From Microcaldota archaeon (GTDB lineage Archaea > Micrarchaeota > Micrarchaeia > Micrarchaeales > CABMGC01): 25,666 nt of DNA. The DNA lies in contig DAIDLJ010000008.1 of NCBI GenBank assembly GCA_027449585.1, positions 1 to 25,666 of the forward strand. The letters are read 5' to 3'. The position numbers and the translations under genes are program-made. Below are positions 15,333 through 21,617 of this stretch, one piece after another. Positions within the stretch are counted from its first letter, which is position 1; each line of letters begins with the position of its first letter. Under the pieces are notes generated by a model, which was not told where the DNA came from, did not search any database, and worked only from the letters and a program-made list of their open reading frames with translations.

Positions 15333-16772
15333 CTATCCCTTGACTACTGCGACTGGAATGTTCCTCGACACAGGCATAGCTATCTTGCTCTCTTTGACCA
15401 CTTTTACAACTTCGTCGATGTCCTTGTAGGTCCATTCGGCTTCCTCACTCACCAGTTTCCTGGTTCTTATCCTTATAGATATTCCTTTCTTCATCAATGA
15501 GCTAAATGTCCGCTCTGCTGGAATCTCCCTTAACGCCTGGTGCCTCGACATTACTCGCCCAGCGCCGTGGCAGGCCGATCCGAACGTCTCATTCATTGCT
15601 CCTTCGGCGCCATAAAGCACGTAGCTTGCAGTGCCCATGCTTCCAGGTATCAGGACAGGCTGGCCGACAGAGCGGTAGAGTTTCGGCACGTCTGGATGGC
15701 CCTTTGCAAATGCCCTTGTTGCTCCTTTCCTGTGGACGTACACCTTTCTGCGAGTACCTTCAACAATATGCTCCTCAAGCTTTACTATGTTGTGGGAGAG
15801 GTCATAGAGTATGTCCATACCAAGGGCATCGGCGCTCTTGCCAAATGTGTCCTCAAAGCTCTTCCTTATTGAATTGGTTATTATCTGCCTGTTGGTGAAA
15901 GCAAAATTTACGGCGCTCTTCATCGCGGCAAGATAGTCGGCGGCCTCCTTGTCACCTATTTTCGCATAGCTTAGTTCAGGATCCACCAGGCTTATGCCAC
16001 TTCTCCTCTGATACTCTACGAGCGTACGCAGATAGTCGCTGCAGATCTGATGCCCAAAGCCTCTTGACCCAGTATGCACCATTACGACCATCTGGCCTTC
16101 GTATAGACCAAAAGCCTTCGCAGCCTTTTCATCAAGAATTTTCTCCACTTTCTGCACTTCAAGGAAGTGATTCCCAGCGCCCAGAGTGCCAAGCTCATTG
16201 AGGCCCCTGGACTTTGCCTCCTTGCTAACCTTTGAAAAATCCGCACCGTCCATTCCGCCCTTCTCTTCTATTCTATTTATGTCCTCTTCGGTGCCGAATC
16301 CTTTCTTTATTATATAATCAACGCCTTCCTCACATATTCTTTCCAGGTCGGAATTTGTAAGTCCGATCTGCAGCCTGCTTCCGACTCCGCTTGGTATGTT
16401 CTTGAATAGAGCATCGGAGAGCATGTCCACATTGCTTCTTACCTCCTTCTCGGATAGATTCGTCTTGATAAGACGCACTCCGCAATTTATGTCAAAGCCC
16501 ACTGCGCCAGGTGACACGAGGCCCTCTTCTGCGTCAAAGCCCATCACCCCGCCTATTGGAAACCCATATCCCTCATGTCCATCAGGCATGACCATGACGT
16601 TGCCTGCAAGGCCGGGCAGTGTAGAGGCGTTTGCTGCCTGCTGCAAGGTGTGATCCTTGCTCATCTTCTCCAGAAGCAGTTTGTTTGTATAGAGCGTCAC
16701 ATCTGTTTTCATGCCAGGCATAGCGGATTTCCTGACAACATATTTGTTCTCGTTAATTTTCTCAATTTCCAT
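15333..16772 (-). CDS. rtcB: RtcB tRNA-splicing RNA ligase
   Basis: RtcB joins 2',3'-cyclic phosphate or 3'-phosphate ends to 5'-OH ends with GTP and Mn2+, and is the ligase for archaeal tRNA halves after intron removal. From ATG 16772 the protein has 479 residues. The metal and nucleotide ligands of the family fall where expected: D94 and C97 in GFDINCGVRL, H202 in GAGNHF, H233 in MVHTGSRG, H327 in YDLSHN, H402 (guanylylated) in GSACHGAGR, and K478 at the C-terminus. A GTG at 16781 would add three residues; I prefer ATG 16772 because the TATA box is 32 bases upstream. No intein is present. It diverges from the tRNA-Leu gene, which seems to need splicing. Confidence 0.97.
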   Translation of the reverse strand: MEIEKINENKYVVRKSAMPGMKTDVTLYTNKLLLEKMSKDHTLQQAANASTLPGLAGNVMVMPDGHEGYGFPIGGVMGFDAEEGLVSPGAVGFDINCGVRLIKTNLSEKEVRSNVDMLSDALFKNIPSGVGSRLQIGLTNSDLERICEEGVDYIIKKGFGTEEDINRIEEKGGMDGADFSKVSKEAKSRGLNELGTLGAGNHFLEVQKVEKILDEKAAKAFGLYEGQMVVMVHTGSRGFGHQICSDYLRTLVEYQRRSGISLVDPELSYAKIGDKEAADYLAAMKSAVNFAFTNRQIITNSIRKSFEDTFGKSADALGMDILYDLSHNIVKLEEHIVEGTRRKVYVHRKGATRAFAKGHPDVPKLYRSVGQPVLIPGSMGTASYVLYGAEGAMNETFGSACHGAGRVMSRHQALREIPAERTFSSLMKKGISIRIRTRKLVSEEAEWTYKDIDEVVKVVKESKIAMPVSRNIPVAVVKG

Positions 16773-16800
16773 CGTATGCACGGATTTTCCTTCAGGAAGA

Positions 16801-16808
16801 TTTATATA
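16801..16808 (-). promoter_or_regulatory. TATA box of rtcB
   Basis: Minus-strand TATATAAA is centred 32 bases upstream of ATG 16772, giving a leader of about 6 bases. Confidence 0.65.
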
Positions 16809-16854
16809 TCAGAAAATGCCCCATTAACAGGCCAGATATAAATCGAGATGAAAC

Positions 16855-16866
16855 TTTAAATATAAG
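16855..16866 (+). promoter_or_regulatory. TATA box of tRNA-Leu
   Basis: TTTAAATATAAG lies about 26 bases upstream of the tRNA-Leu 5' end at 16887. It is separate from the rtcB box, so the two divergent units have their own promoters within about 110 bases. Confidence 0.6.
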
Positions 16867-16886
16867 TGGTTGTAATTACTAGGTGT

Positions 16887-16988
16887 GCAGGGATGGCGGA
16901 GCCCGGTCAAACGCGGCGGACTCAAGATCCGTTGGCTTAGGCCTGCGGGAGTTCAAAAAACATTGAATAAATCTCTCTCCCTGCACCA
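16887..16988 (+). tRNA. tRNA-Leu (anticodon CAA) with 14-base insertion in the T-loop
   Basis: The acceptor stem GCAGGGA/TCCCTGC is perfect, followed by discriminator A and an encoded CCA (16986-16988). The anticodon stem GCGGA/TCCGT holds loop CTCAAGA, giving anticodon CAA; a long variable arm fits a type II tRNA. The T stem GGGAG (16947-16951) pairs with CTCTC (16973-16977), but the T-loop between them is 21 bases instead of 7. Removing 14 contiguous bases restores TTCAAAT exactly, in any of several registers within 16955-16971. The likely reading is a very small archaeal intron near positions 59/60. A textbook bulge-helix-bulge is not evident; the insert itself can fold as TTCAA/TTGAA. Confidence 0.88.
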
Positions 16989-17021
16989 TTTGGTGTTTAA
17001 ACAAAACAAAAACGTGATGAT

Positions 17022-17786
17022 ATGCCTAAACCTTTGAGAAAAACGAGCGGAAGAAGCAAGCCTACAAAGAAGAATTCCAGATCTGCAGCAAGGAAACCGA
17101 TCAGAAGGCCTGCAAAGAGAGCTTCTGCTCCGAGGGCAAAACTCAAGGAGAAGGTTCTTTTTGAGATAGAGCATTATCCGCAGACGGAGGAGTTCACTAG
17201 CTCTGCCGCATGTGCAATGATGGTACTCAGGCATGTAGACTCCAGCTTCAAAATGAAGAAGGAGGAGGAGTACAGCATATGGCAGGAGGCGGTGAATGGG
17301 AGCGTATGGCACGGCTCGAAGTATGGTCTTGCGCATTCGATAGCAAAGAGGGGAGGACGGGTAAAGATAGTCAGCAATACGAAGGATGAGGGATACGACA
17401 AGAAGCTTGCAGTTTATGAGAACGTAAACCTTGATACTCTAACTTCAGCTTGGAATGAGGTAAAGAAGAAGTCCGAGGATGCTAAGATACCTGAGGAGTT
17501 CACTAGCAACATCTCTGTGAACGCAATAAAGAAGGAGCTATCTACAAATCACATACCCATAGTGCTAATAGATGCCAATGCGTTGAATCCGTACGTGGAG
17601 TCATCGCCGCACTGGATAGTGGTCAAGGGCTATGACAAGGATGCCTTTTACATAAATGACCCTTATTCTGACAGCACGATAACGCTCGACCATGACGCCT
17701 TCAAGCAGGCTTTGGGATTCGACAACAATTTCCACATGGTGCTCACGGACGTGAGACACAGGCCCTCGAGCAAGAAGAGAAGGTAG
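17022..17786 (+). CDS. C39-peptidase-like protein with Cys-to-Ser change and basic tails
   Basis: Residues about 43-243 resemble the C39-like cysteine peptidase fold (DUF3335 type): YPQTEEFTSSAAC near 52-64, an alpha-helical middle ending in GLAHSIAKRGGRV, and PHWIVVKGYDKDAFYINDPY (196-215) carrying the expected His197 and Asp213. In active members the first motif reads EFTCGPA; here Ser60 stands where the catalytic Cys should be, with a Cys four residues later. It may be an inactive binder or use a different nucleophile. The first 40 residues are extremely basic (SRSAARKPIRRPAKR) and the end is SSKKRR, which suggests binding to nucleic acid or another polyanion. There is no signal peptide. 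GTGATG two bases before the start may be a ribosome binding site. It starts 33 bases after tRNA-Leu and may share its transcript. Confidence 0.75.
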   Translation: MPKPLRKTSGRSKPTKKNSRSAARKPIRRPAKRASAPRAKLKEKVLFEIEHYPQTEEFTSSAACAMMVLRHVDSSFKMKKEEEYSIWQEAVNGSVWHGSKYGLAHSIAKRGGRVKIVSNTKDEGYDKKLAVYENVNLDTLTSAWNEVKKKSEDAKIPEEFTSNISVNAIKKELSTNHIPIVLIDANALNPYVESSPHWIVVKGYDKDAFYINDPYSDSTITLDHDAFKQALGFDNNFHMVLTDVRHRPSSKKRR

Positions 17787-17795
17787 GATTAGAGT

Positions 17796-18665
17796 CTAGA
17801 ACTTTGAGACCCACGCATCTATAGCACTTGAGAGCGCCTTTTCCTTCCCATGGAACGAATGGTCAGCGCCGCTTATGAGCTTCTTTGAGAAGCTTCTTGA
17901 TGTGCTGCTCTTCTCCAGGAGGTCAAGGCACATTGCAACGTTCCTAGTCGAGTTCTCTTCTTTTGATCCAAAGATTGCAAGTATTGGGATTCTTATTCTC
18001 CCAAATTCCTTTAGGCTTCCTTCGTAATTGAATAGCCTGCCTTCGATCCTTTTCGGATTTAGTATCGAATCCAGTCTCTGCGCAGAAAGACCGCTGCCTC
18101 CGGGCGCAGTTGCATTTCCTCTTCCGGATTGGACCATTCTCGAGCATTCTTTTGCAATGCTTGAAGCATTACTGCCAAGATTTTTAATGAACAGGTTGTG
18201 GTCGTCGGTTGGAGCCACGAGAACAACGCCTTTTACCCTGCGGTCGGCGCGCTTGTAGAGATAGTATGCGGCCTTCTGGCACCCTGTGCTATGCCCGCAT
18301 AGGATTATTTTTTTGTGTCCTAGCCTTGACGCGGCGTTAACTGCACCTTTGATATCAAAGATAGAATCCTCGAACCTTTCAAGCTGCGTACCGGCAAGGA
18401 ATCTGCGCCTGGTGCGCCCTGTTCGCTTTGGAAAACCTGAAACAAGGCCCATGCCGCGGTTGTTCGCAAGAAATACTGCCACGTTTGTCTTTGCGGCTGC
18501 GAGGGCAAGTCCAACGTTTGCAAATGCGCCGCTGCCCATACCTGGAATGAATATTATGCATATCTTGCTCCGCCCATTTGATGAAAGGACGCCGGTGAGA
18601 CCCAGCCCGTCTGATGCCTCAAATCTCACGACCATGCTTCTCTTGCCAAGATCTGACGTGTCCAT
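17796..18665 (-). CDS. Alpha/beta-hydrolase (DUF1749-like)
   Basis: The 289 residues form a single alpha/beta-hydrolase domain. The oxyanion strand IIFIPGMGSG is at 37-46, the nucleophile elbow GHSTGCQ at 124-130 with Ser126, a likely acid near E236/E237 (FGSKEENST) and His269 in GADHSFHG. The HSTGCQ form of the elbow is typical of the DUF1749 group of soluble hydrolases. The substrate is unknown; no lid or signal peptide points to a class. It converges on the C39-like gene with 9 bases between stops and diverges from tRNA-Lys, apparently sharing a TATA-like element at 18690-18700. Confidence 0.88.
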   Translation of the reverse strand: MDTSDLGKRSMVVRFEASDGLGLTGVLSSNGRSKICIIFIPGMGSGAFANVGLALAAAKTNVAVFLANNRGMGLVSGFPKRTGRTRRRFLAGTQLERFEDSIFDIKGAVNAASRLGHKKIILCGHSTGCQKAAYYLYKRADRRVKGVVLVAPTDDHNLFIKNLGSNASSIAKECSRMVQSGRGNATAPGGSGLSAQRLDSILNPKRIEGRLFNYEGSLKEFGRIRIPILAIFGSKEENSTRNVAMCLDLLEKSSTSRSFSKKLISGADHSFHGKEKALSSAIDAWVSKF

Positions 18666-18689
18666 AAGCAGTATAACTCCTATGAAGTA

Positions 18690-18700
18690 TTAATAAATTT
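18690..18700. promoter_or_regulatory. Shared TATA-like element of tRNA-Lys and hydrolase
   Basis: TTAATAAATTT (plus) or AAATTTATTAA (minus) is centred at 18695, which is 29 bases from the tRNA-Lys 5' end (18724) and 30 bases from the hydrolase start (18665). No other AT-rich box is found in the gap, so one element probably directs both. Confidence 0.5.
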
Positions 18701-18723
18701 AGCAGAGTAGTCATATCTACTGC

Positions 18724-18798
18724 GGGCCTGTAACTCAGCTTGGCTAGAGTGGAAGGCTTTTAACCTTTAAGTCGAGGGTTCAAATCCCTCCAGGCCCG
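18724..18798 (+). tRNA. tRNA-Lys (anticodon UUU)
   Basis: Acceptor stem GGGCCTG/CAGGCCC, D stem ACTC/GAGT, anticodon stem GAAGG/CCTTT with loop CTTTTAA (anticodon TTT), and T-arm GAGGG TTCAAAT CCCTC form a complete cloverleaf without intron. Discriminator G is at 18798 and CCA is not encoded. Its synthetase, a class I LysRS, is encoded 2.8 kb downstream on the same strand. Confidence 0.97.
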
Positions 18799-18938
18799 TT
18801 CTCATGCATTGATAGATTTGATAGGATAAGTGCACATCATATGCATTTTCTGATTATTATATGTCTGCATTTTCAGCGCGTATGTTGCAGAATAGCAAGA
18901 TAATTAAGCTTTGAAAGAGCAGTATTATTGATGAGTCA

Positions 18939-19532
18939 ATGGCCCTGGAAAATGTTGATTTCCTGCTATTCCTGCTCGGAGCCGCATCGGCGATAATTTT
19001 TTACCTTACCGTAGTCTCCTTTGCAAGATATATTAAGCCAGAAAAAGTTGATATGTACAAGATAGTTAGCGGAGGAATAATGCCGATACTAATTATTGGT
19101 ATCTGCATGTTTTTGATATCCGCATATATAAAAGTAACGATGCAGATGCCTGAACCTTACAGCTACCTGATACTAAATCCCCTAATGGCCGCATCGATAG
19201 TATTCATGTCTTTTGCGCTTGTGGTATGGGCTAAGCAGGAGGTGCATTATGTTGGTCTTCTCGCTCTGCTTACCGGTCTACTCACTCTGTATTATGGCGT
19301 GGCTGGCTATCAGTTGGGCATAACCAGCGTCCCTACGGATTTTGGCATATTGTATGCCTCTTTTGGTATGGTTGGGATTCTTGCATTCCCTGTGTCACTG
19401 ATAATGGACATCATGCCAGGTATGACAAAAAGGCATAGCCGGATGTGGGGCGCTTACCTTACCCTGTTCTGGGTATTTTTAGCGATAGGCATAGCAACAG
19501 CCTTCCTTGCAATAGTCTTCAATGGTCCCTGA
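18939..19532 (+). CDS. Six-helix integral membrane protein, possibly DUF981
   Basis: The 197 residues contain about six hydrophobic segments: FLLFLLGAASAIIFYLTVV (9-27), GIMPILIIGICMFLIS, PLMAASIVFMSFALVVW, GLLALLTGLLTLYYGVAG, FGILYASFGMVGILAFPVSL and WGAYLTLFWVFLAIGIATA. Loops are short and there is no large soluble domain. Size and topology recall the archaeal DUF981 membrane proteins, but I make that link from memory of the pattern and it is weak. No transport or catalytic motif stands out; a conserved-looking loop PTDFGI lies before the fifth helix. It is followed on the same strand by a surface protein and another membrane protein, a cell-envelope cluster. Confidence 0.8.
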   Translation: MALENVDFLLFLLGAASAIIFYLTVVSFARYIKPEKVDMYKIVSGGIMPILIIGICMFLISAYIKVTMQMPEPYSYLILNPLMAASIVFMSFALVVWAKQEVHYVGLLALLTGLLTLYYGVAGYQLGITSVPTDFGILYASFGMVGILAFPVSLIMDIMPGMTKRHSRMWGAYLTLFWVFLAIGIATAFLAIVFNGP

Positions 19533-19580
19533 TTACACGTGCACGTAGGATCTTGACTTCCCTCTGACCGAGATAAAAAG

Positions 19581-19591
19581 GCTTATAAATT
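19581..19591 (+). promoter_or_regulatory. TATA box of the DUF2341 surface protein
   Basis: GCTTATAAATT lies about 50 bases before ATG 19637. A GGGAG ribosome binding site at 19625-19629, 7 bases before the ATG, makes this one of the few genes here with a clear classical Shine-Dalgarno sequence. Confidence 0.6.
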
Positions 19592-19636
19592 CCTGCTCCT
19601 AGTCTAACATAAGTTAATTATCGCGGGAGAAAGCCA

Positions 19637-20854
19637 ATGGCCGATGAAAGAGTTATGGGAACTGCAGTATTCATCGTATTAATTATATTAGCAATTTCAT
19701 ACGTGTACATAAATAGAGCCGGACAGGGCTCTTCTGCGACTACCTCTATGCAGACCGGCTCCACAAATACCGTAATTACGAATAATAGCGGCACGAAGAT
19801 AGTGGTTTACAACAACCAAAGCTCGACTAACAGCACATCTAACACAGTTGCAAAGAACGCTACAACGACCATGTCGCCAATAAATTACGTGCCCATATTG
19901 ATAAGAAACAATGCCGGGACAACATTGCCTGTAGGTTTCCAAGAGATGCTTGTTGTGGGTAGCAAGAACTATTCCGGACAGATAAGCAGCAGCTGGAACA
20001 ACGTAGAATTTACAACGGTCCCACAGGGGGGAGGGGAGCATGTATTTGCTTGGGTAGAGAGCAACGCAAGCTCAAGCTCAAATGCAACGATAGTATGGGT
20101 TAAGCTCCCTTATGCGATAACTCCGCACAATTCGATTACAATATACATGAATTTCATGCCTTTTGCGGTTATGTCTAAATATGGACCTACTGGAGAGGCG
20201 CCGGAGCTGGGCAGAAATTATGGCGCTTATGATAATGGAGGGGAGGTCTTCAATTTCTACGACAACTTTTCTGGAACTAAGCTTGACACAAATCTGTGGA
20301 TAAACTCATCGCAATTCGCATCCAACCCCATAATTGTCAGGAATGGGCTCACAATAGGCGAATCGGCCTCCAAGCAGAATAACGGATACAGCGCCGTGCT
20401 CTCCCTGCGCTCGTTTAGCACCGGTGTTGTGGATTTCTATGGTATACTGCATAATAATTCAACGCAGCCGCACTATCAGGACGTCGGGCTGGTGCCTGCC
20501 TCATCCAACAATGCCTGCAATCTCATAGATGTTGGGTCTTTCGTCGGACCGGGATACGGCGGGCTACAGGTGATAAACAGTTATTGCACTGCAACTTATG
20601 CGCAGGGGCTCAAATTCGGTAGTCCGCAGACTTATTCCATAATGGTTCCAAGCCTAAATCCAAACAATGTCACTGCAATGGTGAATTACTCGGATCCGAT
20701 ATCATTATCATTTTCAGCCATAACACTGCCGCAGAATATAGGATTTGAGAATCAGGGAAACGGTGGTAACCTAGGGCCCATCTATTGGATAAGACAGCGA
20801 GATTATCCATACGGAGGAACGATGCCACAGGCAAGCTTTGGCAGGATGCAGTAA
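19637..20854 (+). CDS. Anchored surface protein with DUF2341 domain
   Basis: The N-terminus has one membrane segment (MGTAVFIVLIILAISYVYI), then a Ser/Thr/Asn-rich stalk to about residue 80 with many Asn-X-Ser/Thr sites. Residues about 85-205 fit DUF2341, a domain of archaeal and bacterial exported proteins: LPVGFQEMLVV, then VWVKLPYAITPHNSITIYMN and the closing FNFYDNFSGTKLDTNLW. A lectin-like beta-sandwich probably follows to about 400, ending with the family-typical YWIRQRDYP and MPQASFG. The protein should sit outside the cell, anchored by its N-terminus, and may bind carbohydrate. The GGGAG ribosome binding site fixes the start. The Ser/Thr stalk resembles that of the protein at 8742, though the domains differ. 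Confidence 0.85.
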   Translation: MADERVMGTAVFIVLIILAISYVYINRAGQGSSATTSMQTGSTNTVITNNSGTKIVVYNNQSSTNSTSNTVAKNATTTMSPINYVPILIRNNAGTTLPVGFQEMLVVGSKNYSGQISSSWNNVEFTTVPQGGGEHVFAWVESNASSSSNATIVWVKLPYAITPHNSITIYMNFMPFAVMSKYGPTGEAPELGRNYGAYDNGGEVFNFYDNFSGTKLDTNLWINSSQFASNPIIVRNGLTIGESASKQNNGYSAVLSLRSFSTGVVDFYGILHNNSTQPHYQDVGLVPASSNNACNLIDVGSFVGPGYGGLQVINSYCTATYAQGLKFGSPQTYSIMVPSLNPNNVTAMVNYSDPISLSFSAITLPQNIGFENQGNGGNLGPIYWIRQRDYPYGGTMPQASFGRMQ

Positions 20855-20889
20855 GTGAATAAGAATAAATTAGATTGGGTTGCGATCGT

Positions 20890-21459
20890 ATGTCTGCAAG
20901 GGATGTGTATTTTGAGCTCCTGATGATATTTGTAGTATCCTTCCTCATACTTTACTTTGCCAGGAGCGTTGGAGAACAACTGATATTCATGCTCATAGCG
21001 TTCATACTGAGCAGCGTACTTGGCGAGCTGTTCATAGGAGGGGTGAAGGGGCTTGTCAAGCATCCGATCATAGCGCAGGGCCAGGGAGCTGCGGCAAAGG
21101 AAGAGAGGCTGCATGAAAAAAGGTACGTCTTCCTGCTCTTCTTCATCTTCATATTGGGGTCTACGATTCTTGGAGGACTGCTATCCACGTACATAGTTAA
21201 CAGCATCCTTTATCCATCGATTGGCAGCCTTCAGGGAGGCATAATCGTCAGCGGGATAATAACGCTTGTGCTGTACGTCACCATGCTCTGGCTGTTTGAT
21301 GAGAAGCTCGTAAACAGGACTTCGGTAGGCCTGATCATAATACTCATTATTCTAATTGCGCTCTTTGTTTTCTTCTCAGGATACACAAATGCCTTGATAA
21401 ATTACTTTGCACCGTCCTTTAGCCTCCTTACGCAGTATGCGGGCAAATTAGGGGTATGA
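20890..21459 (+). CDS. Integral membrane protein, function unknown
   Basis: Five to six hydrophobic segments are seen: FELLMIFVVSFLILYFA, QLIFMLIAFILSSVLGELF, VFLLFFIFILGSTILGGLLS, GGIIVSGIITLVLYVTMLW and VGLIIILIILIALFVFF, with a charged loop (AAAKEERLHEKR) after the second. There is no recognised family or catalytic motif. I chose ATG 20890, 189 residues; an in-frame TTG at 20875 would add five residues. GCGATC lies two bases before this ATG, as for the kinase and regulator genes. The gap to the DUF2341 gene is 35 bases and contains AATAAATT at 20864-20871, so it may be either co-transcribed or have its own promoter. Confidence 0.75.
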   Translation: MSARDVYFELLMIFVVSFLILYFARSVGEQLIFMLIAFILSSVLGELFIGGVKGLVKHPIIAQGQGAAAKEERLHEKRYVFLLFFIFILGSTILGGLLSTYIVNSILYPSIGSLQGGIIVSGIITLVLYVTMLWLFDEKLVNRTSVGLIIILIILIALFVFFSGYTNALINYFAPSFSLLTQYAGKLGV

Positions 21460-21499
21460 GTACTGGAAATCGGGCTGGACTGGCGGATACTGCGATGCG

Positions 21500-21508
21500 T
21501 TTATAAAT
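21500..21508 (+). promoter_or_regulatory. TATA box of lysS
   Basis: TTTATAAAT is centred at 21504, 114 bases before ATG 21618; a second, weaker TTTATAC follows at 21512-21518. Either would give a leader of about 75-90 bases, unlike the short leaders elsewhere in the window. Confidence 0.5.
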
Positions 21509-21570
21509 TTCTTTATACAGTTTAACATCATCCCAGATCTTTCGGATTTGAACGGAAAGTGGGATCGTTT

Positions 21571-21600
21571 ATGCCGATGCGGGCTTTGCCACTCCGGCAT
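21571..21600 (+). other. Hairpin in the lysS leader
   Basis: ATGCCG (21571-21576) pairs with CGGCAT (21595-21600), and GGC/GCC inside the loop can add a nested stem. The hairpin ends 17 bases before the lysS start codon and contains an ATG whose 47-codon frame overlaps lysS out of frame. Confidence 0.4.
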
Positions 21601-21617
21601 TTTGTACGGTTGTTATT

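Noticed and set aside
15333..16772. Possible intein in RtcB, as found in some archaea
   Set aside because: The protein is 479 residues and every ligand motif is at the spacing of an intein-free RtcB.
18842..18874. Direct repeat TGCATTTTC twice, 24 bases apart, after tRNA-Lys
   Set aside because: It is only 9 bases with two copies and no flanking structure; chance is likely in this AT-rich gap. Not a CRISPR or attachment site.
18724..18938. tRNA-Lys as an integration site for a mobile element
   Set aside because: No integrase gene and no repeat of the tRNA 3' end are present in the window.
19537..19546. Palindrome ACGTGCACGT after the six-helix membrane protein
   Set aside because: A single 10-bp palindrome of alternating purine and pyrimidine with no nearby promoter element; too little to call an operator.
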